Positions 56,755 through 64,000 of a DNA stretch of 64,000 nucleotides are shown piece after piece (position 1 is the first letter of the stretch; each line of letters starts with the position of its first letter). This DNA is from Achromobacter sp. Bel (GTDB lineage: Bacteria; Pseudomonadota; Gammaproteobacteria; Burkholderiales; Burkholderiaceae_B), in the NCBI RefSeq assembly GCF_012928505.1, contig NZ_JABBJN010000005.1, positions 62,001-126,000 of the forward strand. Direction: 5' to 3'. Both the position numbers and the translations under genes were made by a program. The notes below the pieces were generated by a model that saw only the letters and a program-made list of their open reading frames with translations, had not been told where the DNA came from and ran no database searches.

Positions 56755-57534
56755 CTACATGCGGGCCAACAGGCCGCCGTCGATCGCCAGGACGTGCCCG
56801 TTGACAAACGACGCGCCCGGCGACGCCAGGTAGACCACCGCGGGCGCAATGTCCTCGGGCGCTGCCCAGCGCCCGGTCGGCACGGCGGTGGACAGGAACG
56901 ACTGGAATTGCGGATTGTCCTGCAGACCTTGCGTGAAATCCGTGCGGACAAAGCCCGGCGCGAGTGCATTGCAGGTCACGCCGTGGGCGCCGTATTCCAC
57001 GGCCAGCGCACGGGCAAACGCGGCGATGGCGCCCTTGGCGGTGGCGTAGGCCGCGATATTCGGCATGGTCGCCTGCCCCGCCACCGACGACATCAGGATG
57101 ATGCGGCCGAAACCGCGCTTGCCCATGCCGGGCAGGACGGCGCGGGCGCAATGGAACGCCCCGTTGACATGCACGTTCTGCAGCGCCTGCCACTCGGCGG
57201 GGCTCATCTCCACCACGGGTTTGCGGTTCTGGTTGCCGGCATTGCTGACCAGCACGTCAATGGCCAGTCCGGCGGCCTCCAATCGGGCGACGGCGGCGGC
57301 CACCGCCGCGCCATCGGCCACGTCGAAGGCGGCGCCACGCGCCTTGATCCCGTCTTCCGCCAGCCGCGCGCAGGCGGCTTCGCAGGCCTCGACCGACAGG
57401 TCGTTCACCACGACCTCCGCGCCGGCCATCCCCAGGCCCCGCGCGATGGCGAAGCCCAATCCCCTGGCCGCTCCCGTCACCAGCGCGACGCGCCCCGCCA
57501 GACCGAACGTCTGGTCCAGATAGTCGTGTTTCAA
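56755..57534 (-). CDS. SDR family oxidoreductase (cluster 2, minus operon)
   Basis: A 259-residue classical SDR: LVTGAARGLGFAIARGLG, LVSNAGNQNRKPV, the active-site serine in LMSSVAGQATMPN and Tyr/Lys in YATAKGAIAAF, ending NGHVLAIDGGLLARM. The start codon is TTG at 57534, six bases after AAGGAG. It leads the operon SDR-livG-livF-livHM-Dabb, so the dehydrogenase is made together with the importer. The substrate is unknown. Confidence 0.92.
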   Translation of the reverse strand: MKHDYLDQTFGLAGRVALVTGAARGLGFAIARGLGMAGAEVVVNDLSVEACEAACARLAEDGIKARGAAFDVADGAAVAAAVARLEAAGLAIDVLVSNAGNQNRKPVVEMSPAEWQALQNVHVNGAFHCARAVLPGMGKRGFGRIILMSSVAGQATMPNIAAYATAKGAIAAFARALAVEYGAHGVTCNALAPGFVRTDFTQGLQDNPQFQSFLSTAVPTGRWAAPEDIAPAVVYLASPGASFVNGHVLAIDGGLLARM

Positions 57535-57627
57535 GCTTGTCTCCTTGTCTTATATGCACCGGATCTCTGGGTCCGGCCTGTGTCGTCTTTGTTTTCTGGA
57601 TGCAAAAACAAAGTTGACATCAATCTC

Positions 57628-57656
57628 AATATACGCGACTATTTTTAAACACTCAA
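57628..57656 (-). promoter_or_regulatory. Predicted promoter of the SDR-liv operon
   Basis: On the minus strand TTGAGT (57656-57651), 17 bp, TATATT (57633-57628). The -35 overlaps the first of two TCAATAACRAG direct repeats. Confidence 0.6.
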
Positions 57657-57689
57657 TAACAAGATTTTTGCTATATCTTCAATAACGAG
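57653..57689. promoter_or_regulatory. Direct repeats in the divergent promoter region (candidate IclR sites)
   Basis: TCAATAACAAG at 57653-57663 and TCAATAACGAG at 57679-57689 are 26 bp apart. A plus-strand extended -10 (TGCTATATC, 57669-57677) lies between them. Confidence 0.5.
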
Positions 57690-57708
57690 TTACGGCTAGG
57701 AGACAACC

Positions 57709-58107
57709 ATGGCCCTCGAAACCCCCGGCTGCCCTGCGGCCAATGCGCTGCCGCCGTTGGCCTCGCGCTTCCTGAAAGTCGCCGATCTGCCCTGGAAACC
57801 CACCCAGGTGGAAGGCATCGACATGAAGGTGCTGATGCAGGACAAGGAGTCCGGCCTGCTCACCGCCCTCTTCCGCTGGCAGCCAGGCACCGAACTGCCG
57901 CTGCATGAACATGTGGAGGTCGAGCAGACCTTCGTGCTGGAGGGATCCATCGTGGATGCCGAAGGCGAAGTGTGCGCGGGCGACTACGTCTGGCGTCCAC
58001 GCGGCAACCAGCACGTGGCGCGCGCGCCCAACGGCGCGCTGGTGCTGAGCTTTTTCCTGAAACCCAACCTGTTCATCGACGCCTACGCCGGCCAGACGCT
58101 GGAATAG
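57709..58107 (+). CDS. Cupin protein, ChrR/DAD-like (cluster 2)
   Basis: A 132-residue single-domain cupin with likely metal ligands His66, His68 and Glu72 in ELPLHEHVEVEQTFVLEGS and His102 in RPRGNQHVARAP. It is of the ChrR-like type also seen at 32635, though shorter. It probably acts as a metal-dependent dioxygenase or isomerase on the imported compound. GGAG lies before the ATG, and the SBP gene follows after 82 bp. Confidence 0.85.
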   Translation: MALETPGCPAANALPPLASRFLKVADLPWKPTQVEGIDMKVLMQDKESGLLTALFRWQPGTELPLHEHVEVEQTFVLEGSIVDAEGEVCAGDYVWRPRGNQHVARAPNGALVLSFFLKPNLFIDAYAGQTLE

Positions 58108-58189
58108 GCCGGACCGACCCGCATGCCCCCGCGCGACCGTCCGACACAGGGCGGCGCGCAAAGAACCAAGCCCCCGAGGAGACAACCCC

Positions 58190-59401
58190 ATGAAGACCCG
58201 AATCAAGAACAGCCTTGCCGCCTGCGTGCTGGGCACCCTGTCCCTGTCCGCCCAGGCGCAGGTGTCGGACGATGTCGTGAAGATCGGCGTGCTGGGCGAC
58301 CAGTCCGGCATGATGGCCGACCTGTCCGGCAAGTTCGGCGTCGAAGCCGTGAAGATGGCCGTCGAGGATTTCGGCGGCACCGTGCTGGGCAAGCCCATTG
58401 AAGTGATCTCGGCCGACCACCAGAACAAGGTCGACATCGGTGTGTCGGTCGCCCGCCGCTGGTACGAGAACGACAAGGTGGACCTGATCCTGGACGTGCC
58501 CAACTCGGCCATCGCGTTGGCGGTGCAGGACCTGACCCGCCAGATGAAACGCGTCGTGATCTTCACCAGCGCGGGGTCGGCGGACCTGACGGGCAAGGCC
58601 TGCTCGCCCAACGGCATGCACTGGACGTACGACACCTACGCCTATGCCACCGGCGTGGCCAACGGCGTGATGGAGGACGGCGGCAAGAGCTGGTACTTCA
58701 TTACGTCCGACTACGCCTTCGGCCATTCGCTGGAGCGCGATGCGATGGCGGTGGTGAAGGCCAACGGAGGCCAGGTCGTCGGCAGCGTGCGCCACCCCAT
58801 CGCCAGTTCGGACTTCTCGTCGTTCCTGTTGCAGGCGCAAGCGTCCAAGGCGCAGGTGATCGGTCTGGCCAACGGCAGCGGCGACACCATCAACAGCATC
58901 AAGCAGGCGTTCGAGTTCGGCATCATGGGCAGCAAGCAACGCGTGGCCGCGCTGTTCATGAGCATCGTGGACGTGCGCAGCGTGGGGCTGGAATACGCCC
59001 AAGGCCTGAACCTGGTCGAACCCTTCTACTGGAATCAGGACGACAAGGCGCGCCAATGGTCCGAACGCTACTTCAAGCGCACGGGCCGCATGCCCTCGAT
59101 GGTGCAGGCCAGCAACTACAGCGCCACGATCCATTACCTGAACGCCGTCAAGGCCGCCGGCACCGACGGGTCCGAGCCCGTGCTGAAGAAAATGCACGAG
59201 ACGCCCATCAATGACTTCATGACCGAGAACGGCCGCATCCGCGAAGACGGCCGGGTGATGCGCGACCTGTATCTGTTCCAGGTGAAGAAGCCGTCGGAGT
59301 CCAAGCGCGACTGGGACTACTACAACCTGGTGCGCAAGATCCCCGCCGAGCAAGCCTTCCGCCCATTGAAGGACGGCGGCTGCACGCTGGTGAAGTCGTG
59401 A
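58190..59401 (+). CDS. Liv-type ABC transporter substrate-binding protein
   Basis: The 403-residue periplasmic type I binding protein has a signal peptide (MKTRIKNSLAACVLGTLSLSAQA), then VVKIGVLGDQSGMMADLSGKFG and the ligand region VVIFTSAGSADLTGKACSPNGMHWTYDTY. It belongs to the Leu/Ile/Val-binding superfamily subgroup that often carries aromatic or urea/amide-type ligands. It completes the importer encoded on the opposite strand (livG, livF, livHM). Its TGA overlaps the next start (TGATG). Confidence 0.94.
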   Translation: MKTRIKNSLAACVLGTLSLSAQAQVSDDVVKIGVLGDQSGMMADLSGKFGVEAVKMAVEDFGGTVLGKPIEVISADHQNKVDIGVSVARRWYENDKVDLILDVPNSAIALAVQDLTRQMKRVVIFTSAGSADLTGKACSPNGMHWTYDTYAYATGVANGVMEDGGKSWYFITSDYAFGHSLERDAMAVVKANGGQVVGSVRHPIASSDFSSFLLQAQASKAQVIGLANGSGDTINSIKQAFEFGIMGSKQRVAALFMSIVDVRSVGLEYAQGLNLVEPFYWNQDDKARQWSERYFKRTGRMPSMVQASNYSATIHYLNAVKAAGTDGSEPVLKKMHETPINDFMTENGRIREDGRVMRDLYLFQVKKPSESKRDWDYYNLVRKIPAEQAFRPLKDGGCTLVKS

Positions 59402-60162
59402 TGGGCAGCGCGCTTGGCCTCTTGGCGGGCAAGCGCGCCGTTGTCACGGGGGGCGCCAACCCCCGTGGCATCGGCGCGGCCGTCGTCGAACTGTTCCTGG
59501 CGCAAGGCGCGACGGTGGCGGTGCTGGACCAGGCCTACCCCGAACACGCAGGCGCCAGGCTGGCCGGGGGCCGCGTGGACCTGCATTGCGACGTGTCGCG
59601 GGCCGACTCGTGCGAAGCGGCGCTGGCGCAGGCAGTGCAAGCGCTGGACGGCGTCGATGTGCTGGTCAACAATGCGGGCATCGTCGCCGCGACCCGCATC
59701 TGGGACCTGGCCGAAGACGAATTCCGCCGCATGATCGACGTGAACCTGACCGGCACCTACAACGTCACGCACGCGGCCTTGCCGGCCTTGCTGGAAAGCA
59801 CGCGGCGCCCGGCGATCGTGAACCTGGGTTCCACCGCCGCCTTGCGCGGCGGCGGCCTGCTGGGCGGGTCGCACTACGCGGCCTCCAAGGGCGGGGTCAT
59901 CAGTTTCACCAAGGCGCTGGCGCGCGAGCTCGGCCCGCGCGGCGTGCGCGCCAACTGCGTGGCGCCGGGCATTATCGAAACCGACATGACGCTGGGGAAA
60001 TTCGGCGAAAATTGGGAGCAAGAACTCAAACAGGGCATTCCGCTGCAACGCTTCGGCCTACCCGCCGACGTCGCGCAAGCCATTCTTTTCCTGGCCTCGG
60101 ACCTGTCCTCCTACTCAACCGGCATCGTGGTCGACGTCAATGGCGGCTTCCACATTCACTAG
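59401..60162 (+). CDS. SDR family oxidoreductase (cluster 2, plus operon)
   Basis: A 253-residue classical SDR: VVTGGANPRGIGAAVVELF (cofactor loop with an extra PR insertion), VLVNNAGIVAATRI, the catalytic serine in LGSTAALRGGG and Tyr/Lys in HYAASKGGVISF, ending GIVVDVNGGFHIH. The ATG overlaps the SBP stop. A GTG just in front is possible but adds only one residue. It follows the cupin and SBP genes and precedes IclR. Confidence 0.92.
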   Translation: MGSALGLLAGKRAVVTGGANPRGIGAAVVELFLAQGATVAVLDQAYPEHAGARLAGGRVDLHCDVSRADSCEAALAQAVQALDGVDVLVNNAGIVAATRIWDLAEDEFRRMIDVNLTGTYNVTHAALPALLESTRRPAIVNLGSTAALRGGGLLGGSHYAASKGGVISFTKALARELGPRGVRANCVAPGIIETDMTLGKFGENWEQELKQGIPLQRFGLPADVAQAILFLASDLSSYSTGIVVDVNGGFHIH

Positions 60163-60177
60163 GCATTCCCAGAAGCA

Positions 60178-61014
60178 ATGAGCACTCCCGACCGCATGCT
60201 GTCCATCCTCGACCTCTTTCGCGACGGCACCACCGCCGCGTTCCAGGAAGACGTCATGGCGCATCTGGAGTGCTCGCGCGCAACCGCCTACCGGTACCTG
60301 AAATCGCTGACCGAAAGCGGGCTGCTTGCGCCCACCGCGGGCGGCGCCTATGTGCTGGGATCGCGCATCATTGAACTGGACCGGCACCTGCGCCAGCACG
60401 ATCCGCTGATGCGCGCGGCGCGCGACGTCATGCGCGCGACCGGCGACGAGCTTCACGCCAACCTGATGTTGTGCAGCTATTACGGCGACAAGGTCCTGTG
60501 CGTGGACCGCTACTGGACAGACAACTCCATCGAATCCAGCTATGCGCGCGGCCGCCCCTTCCCGATGTTTCGCGGCGCCACCGCCAAGCCCATTCTGGCC
60601 AACCTGCCCCCCTATCAGCTGCGCAACCTGATGCTTTGGCATGCGGCCGAAATCCGCGAAGCGGGGCTGGGCGACGACTGGGATGCGTTCCGGGCAAACC
60701 TGAAGCGGCTTCGTACCGCAGGCGTGTGCGTCTCGCATGGCGAGGTCGACCGCGGCCTGATGGGAATCGGCGCGGCGATCTTCAGCGCGGAACAGAAAGT
60801 GGTCGGCAGCCTGGTGTTCATCGCCTCGCAAGCGCACACCACGGCAGAACGCCTGGACATCCTGCAGGCACGGATCCAGGTCGCGGCAGCCGAGGTGTCC
60901 CGGAATCTGCAGGCCCCGCAAAACAACGGCGCGGCGGCGATCGGCATCATGCCGTCGCGGCCGCGCCGCATCAGAGCGCCGGCCGGTGCAGCACCGGCGC
61001 GGCCCAAGGCCTGA
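60178..61014 (+). CDS. IclR family transcriptional regulator (cluster 2)
   Basis: The 278-residue protein has a short IclR winged helix (MLSILDLFRDGTTAAFQEDV then CSRATAYRYLKSLTESGLL) and an effector domain (SYARGRPFPMFRGATAKPIL, GIGAAIFSAEQKVVGSLVF). The tail is basic and Pro/Ala-rich (MPSRPRRIRAPAGAAPARPK) and looks like an extension beyond the domain. Its stop is directly adjacent to that of ppa, within a 20-bp palindrome. It probably controls the divergent cluster 2 promoters. Confidence 0.9.
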   Translation: MSTPDRMLSILDLFRDGTTAAFQEDVMAHLECSRATAYRYLKSLTESGLLAPTAGGAYVLGSRIIELDRHLRQHDPLMRAARDVMRATGDELHANLMLCSYYGDKVLCVDRYWTDNSIESSYARGRPFPMFRGATAKPILANLPPYQLRNLMLWHAAEIREAGLGDDWDAFRANLKRLRTAGVCVSHGEVDRGLMGIGAAIFSAEQKVVGSLVFIASQAHTTAERLDILQARIQVAAAEVSRNLQAPQNNGAAAIGIMPSRPRRIRAPAGAAPARPKA

Positions 61015-61024
61015 TCAGGCCTTG
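61005..61024. repeat. 20-bp perfect palindrome holding both convergent stop codons
   Basis: CAAGGCCTGATCAGGCCTTG is symmetrical about the junction of the IclR TGA (61012-61014) and the ppa stop (61015-61017). It encodes the last Lys-Ala of both proteins. Confidence 0.9.
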
Positions 61025-61545
61025 TTGTAGCGTTCCACGCTGTTCACGATTTCTTCGTGGGCAGCGTCGACACCCTTCCAGCCCTTGACCTTGACCCACT
61101 TGCCCTTCTCGAGGTCTTTGTAGTGCTCGAAGAAGTGCTGGATACGCGCGACATCTTCGGTCGGCAGATCTTCATAGGACTTGATGTTGCGGTACGGGGG
61201 GTACAGCTTTTCGATCGGCACGGCCAGCAGCTTGGCGTCGCCGCCCGACTCGTCGTCCATTTCCAGCACGCCGATGGCGCGGCAGCGCACGACGGCGCCG
61301 ATCTGGATCGGGAACGGGGTCAGCACCAGCACGTCGGCGGGGTCGCCGTCGTCGGACAGGGTCTGGGGGATATAGCCGTAGTTGCACGGATAGTGCATGG
61401 CCGTCAGCATGAAGCGGTCAACGAAAATCGCACCCGTCTCTTTGTCGACCTCGTACTTGACCGGGTCGGCGTTCATGGGGATTTCGATGATGACATTGAA
61501 GTCTTCCGGCAGCTTCTTGCCAGGGGAGACGCGATCAAGACTCAT
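61015..61545 (-). CDS. ppa: Inorganic pyrophosphatase
   Basis: The 176-residue family I enzyme hydrolyses pyrophosphate and drives biosynthetic reactions. The metal-binding signature reads [13 protein letters not shown], with the upstream [15 protein letters not shown] and the C-terminal [18 protein letters not shown] blocks. Length and motifs match E. coli Ppa (hexameric type). It is transcribed toward the IclR gene. The hemY gene ends 32 bp upstream on the same strand. Confidence 0.97.
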   Translation of the reverse strand: MSLDRVSPGKKLPEDFNVIIEIPMNADPVKYEVDKETGAIFVDRFMLTAMHYPCNYGYIPQTLSDDGDPADVLVLTPFPIQIGAVVRCRAIGVLEMDDESGGDAKLLAVPIEKLYPPYRNIKSYEDLPTEDVARIQHFFEHYKDLEKGKWVKVKGWKGVDAAHEEIVNSVERYNKA

Positions 61546-61577
61546 GATTCAACCTTGTTGAGTGTCTGAAGAAATGT

Positions 61578-63191
61578 TCAAAGCGAGCCGTCGTCCTTGA
61601 ACGGCGGCTTGGTGGCCGGCACCGGCGCCGCGGCGGGCGCGGGCTTCGGGCTGGCGGGAGGGGCCGGCGAGTACGTGGGCACGGGCTCGTCGAAAGCCGC
61701 CGCCGGAATCGGGGCGCTGTCGAAGTACTCGTCGATGTCGGACGTGCCGCCGGCCAGCGGCGCATCTTCCGGCGCCAGCGCGCGCTCGCGCTGGTCCTTG
61801 TTGACGCGCGCATCCGGATCCAGCACGTAGTCGGAGGCCGATGCCGCCACCGAAGGCGGCAGCGCCGGGTAGTCGCCGCCAATGTCGGCATCGCCGTCGG
61901 CGTCCGACAAGCCCACCGCATAGCCGCCTTCGGCGTCCACGCGGTAAGGGTCCGAACCGGTATCCGCGGCCGGCAATGCCGCATCCGCCGCCAGCACCGG
62001 CAGCGCCATGCTGGCCGCCGTGGCCAGGCGCCAGTGGCGCACGGCATCGGCGGGACGGTCCAGGCGATCGTACAGGCTGCCCAGCAGCGCATGCGTCCGC
62101 GCATCGCTGCGGCGGCTGAGGCTGCGCAGCAGATAGCGTTCGGCCTGGCCCCAGAGTTGGCCGTTCAGGCACAACATGCCCAGCGCGGTCAGCAGGTCGG
62201 GATCCGTAGGACGCTGCTGCAGCCAGGTTTCGGCCTTCGCCAGGCGACGCGACACCTGCTCGGCTTCGCAGCGGGCATAGGCCGCCACCAGCGTCGGATT
62301 GAACTTCACGGCAACAGCGGCTTCCAGCACACGGGCCGCTTCGTTGGCTTCGCCGGCGGCGTCGAAGGCGGCCGCGCCAGCCAACGCGACGTCGGGCAGC
62401 AGGCGTTCTTCGGCCTTCAGGTCTTTCCAGATGGCGCGCCACGCGTCGCTATTGGCGGCGGCGCGCAAACGCGCCGCGCCGGAAGCGTCGATCAGTTGGT
62501 CGGCTTCGCTGCGGGCCAGCGCATTGCGGCGCACCAGGCCGCGGGCGAGCGTGAAGACCTGCTCGTCGTGCTGCAACGCCGTGTGCGCGCGCAACAGCAG
62601 GCGCATGGTGTGCAGGTGGCGGGCCCCGCCATCGGCCAGCGGCGCCAGCACCGCCAGCGCGCGCTCGGCGCGACCTTGATCCAGCAGCATGTCGGCCGAG
62701 ACCGTGGCTGTGGCTTCCACCAGGCCAGGTTCCGTGCCCGCGTGTTCCTGCGCGGTCGCCAGCAGGCGGTCGCGGCGGTCGAATTCGCCCAGGCCATGCG
62801 CGGCGCGCGCGGCGGACAGGGCGGCCAGCACGCGGCGGCTCTGGACCTTGGTCTGGTCAAGCAGTTTGGTCAGATCCTTTTCGGCGTGGGTATAGCGGCC
62901 TTCCAGCAGGCCGATCCAGCCGCGCTCCAGCAATTCGTGGTCGCGCGCCTGCGCGCGTTTGCCGCGCCAGACGCGGACGCGGTCGGGAATGGCCAGCAGC
63001 CACGCCAGCAGACGCAGGCCGATATACAGCACGATGAAGGCCGCGATGATCAGCAGGACGGCCAGCGTCAGCGACATCCCGATGCGCCACGGCCAGACCA
63101 GCAACAGCACGTTGCCGGAATGTGAACGCAGCACCACCGCCAGGGCGACGGCGACGACGGCAAGCAGCAGAGTCCAGAACCAGGTACGCAT
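61578..63191 (-). CDS. hemY: HemY-like membrane-anchored TPR protein
   Basis: The 537-residue protein has two N-terminal helices (about 3-22 and 42-68), then a long alpha-helical TPR region (ARDHELLERGWIGLLEGRYTHAEK and later DPDLLTALGMLCLNGQLWGQAE), and a disordered Pro/Ala/Asp-rich C-terminal tail. It matches the HemY N-terminal family of betaproteobacteria and enterics, which is encoded with hemX and linked to heme/porphyrin synthesis, though its biochemical role is unclear. It follows hemX by five bases. The acidic tail is longer than in E. coli. Confidence 0.92.
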   Translation of the reverse strand: MRTWFWTLLLAVVAVALAVVLRSHSGNVLLLVWPWRIGMSLTLAVLLIIAAFIVLYIGLRLLAWLLAIPDRVRVWRGKRAQARDHELLERGWIGLLEGRYTHAEKDLTKLLDQTKVQSRRVLAALSAARAAHGLGEFDRRDRLLATAQEHAGTEPGLVEATATVSADMLLDQGRAERALAVLAPLADGGARHLHTMRLLLRAHTALQHDEQVFTLARGLVRRNALARSEADQLIDASGAARLRAAANSDAWRAIWKDLKAEERLLPDVALAGAAAFDAAGEANEAARVLEAAVAVKFNPTLVAAYARCEAEQVSRRLAKAETWLQQRPTDPDLLTALGMLCLNGQLWGQAERYLLRSLSRRSDARTHALLGSLYDRLDRPADAVRHWRLATAASMALPVLAADAALPAADTGSDPYRVDAEGGYAVGLSDADGDADIGGDYPALPPSVAASASDYVLDPDARVNKDQRERALAPEDAPLAGGTSDIDEYFDSAPIPAAAFDEPVPTYSPAPPASPKPAPAAAPVPATKPPFKDDGSL

Positions 63192-63196
63192 AAGGC

Positions 63197-64000
63197 TCAG
63201 TCCTGCCCGCTAGTCTTGAAACCCGCGGCGCGCAGGGCGGCCACGGCGTTCAGGCTGTCGGCCACTTCCGGCATGCGCACGGCGATGTCGGTCTGCGCCA
63301 GTTCGCGTGCCAGCGTCTGGGCGGCGACGGTGTCGGGGGAGCGGTTGTCGAAGTACTTGGCCAGCGTGACGCCAACGTTGTCGAGTTCACTCTTCCAGAC
63401 GGCAGGCTGGCGCATCAGCATGGCCAGTTGCACGGTCAGCAGGCGCTGGCGCAGCGTGCCGCGCACCTGGTCGGCCTGTTCGGGCGACAGCAGCAAGGCG
63501 GCGGGTTCGTCCACGCGCTGGATGGTGATCAGTCCGCCCAGTTCCTGCGCCAGCGCGGAACCCGCGCGGCCGGGCCACGAGACCACTTCGGCGCGCCAGC
63601 GCTGCCACCACGGGGCATCGGCCGGCAAGCCAGCCTGGGGGTCGACCACCGGCGCGGGCGCCACGGCCGGGCGGCTTTCGCCGGCGGCAGCCACGCCAGG
63701 GGCGACGGCGTCCGGCACCAGCAAGGGGGCTTTGCCGACCAGCGACACCAGGCGCTCGATGCGCGCCGATTGGGCCGGGATGTCCACGGTGGACACGGCG
63801 CGCAAGCGGTCCAGGTCGCCGTTGATGGCCTGTTGCAGACTGGAGAAGCGCGGACGGTCGGCGCGGGCCAGGCGCGATTGCGCGGTTTCAAGCGCGACGA
63901 TCGCATTGGACACGTTGCCGGCCAGGCGCAATTGCTGGTTGGCGATGGTCAGCAGGCGTTCGACGTCGTTGGCCAGCAGTTCATCACTGGCGCTGTCGTT
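63197..64000 (-). CDS. hemX: HemX, C-terminal part (5' end outside window)
   Basis: The visible 267 residues match the large C-terminal domain of HemX, annotated as a uroporphyrinogen-III methyltransferase-like membrane protein but lacking methyltransferase motifs in this region. Readable are ERLLTIANQQLRLAGNVSNA, WWQRWRAEVVSWPG and LRQRLLTVQLAMLMRQPAVW. The N-terminal membrane anchor lies beyond the right edge. It is followed by hemY after five bases, consistent with a hem operon. Confidence 0.92.
   Translation of the reverse strand, partial: NDSASDELLANDVERLLTIANQQLRLAGNVSNAIVALETAQSRLARADRPRFSSLQQAINGDLDRLRAVSTVDIPAQSARIERLVSLVGKAPLLVPDAVAPGVAAAGESRPAVAPAPVVDPQAGLPADAPWWQRWRAEVVSWPGRAGSALAQELGGLITIQRVDEPAALLLSPEQADQVRGTLRQRLLTVQLAMLMRQPAVWKSELDNVGVTLAKYFDNRSPDTVAAQTLARELAQTDIAVRMPEVADSLNAVAALRAAGFKTSGQD

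Overview
The window is a GC-rich, densely packed stretch of chromosome from a betaproteobacterium. Alcaligenaceae is the best fit, with Achromobacter or Bordetella most likely. This rests on the two Bug-type periplasmic receptors, the IclR/SDR/cupin catabolic sets, the split three-subunit transhydrogenase, the short beta-type H-NS protein and the style of the housekeeping proteins. I see no phage, insertion sequence, CRISPR array, rRNA or tRNA. The species call is inference.

Layout. 1-5.5 kb: the end of a DUF1214 protein, an outer-membrane barrel, an AraC regulator, an OmpA-like lipoprotein, and a set of small membrane and unknown proteins including a 24-residue one. 5.4-15 kb: a YddG-like exporter, a dCache-GGDEF diguanylate cyclase, a DUF4153 membrane protein, an AI-2E family permease, a DUF3053 lipoprotein, a GNAT acetyltransferase and small unknowns, then a gene-poor stretch with tandem duplications. 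15-21.6 kb: cytochrome b561-like and c'-type genes facing each other, purB, a GST, a TSUP permease, mnmA and a LysR regulator. 21.9-27 kb: a Bug receptor with an N-formylglutamate amidohydrolase, then pntAA-pntAB-pntB. 27-31 kb: glcDEF. 31-34 kb: an IclR/SDR/cupin/Bug receptor operon. 34-38.7 kb: a D-lactate/glycolate-type oxidase, aroG with a leader region, and tldD. 39.5-44.8 kb: H-NS, a DUF4136 lipoprotein, pepN, fbp and a YgdR-type lipoprotein. 45-52.2 kb: thrC, hom, alaC, an Mth938-like gene, bcp, a PIN-PhoH gene and an entericidin. 52.3-61 kb: a complete Liv-type ABC uptake system with SDR, cupin, IclR, Dabb and FAH-family genes. 61-64 kb: ppa, hemY and the 3' part of hemX.

The most notable signal lies upstream of aroG. 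A 27-codon reading frame carries alternating Phe and Tyr codons and is followed by a terminator with competing 1:2, 2:3 and 3:4 pairings, which is the layout of a classical transcription attenuator. The second notable theme is a pair of catabolic clusters (31.0-34.1 kb and 53.1-61.0 kb). Each combines a ChrR/DAD-like cupin, SDR dehydrogenase(s), an IclR regulator and its own solute-capture protein. Their substrates cannot be read from sequence.

In central metabolism, alaC, hom-thrC, aroG, purB and fbp cover amino-acid, purine and sugar-phosphate synthesis. glcDEF and the second FAD oxidase feed hydroxy-acid electrons to respiration. PntAB balances NADPH.
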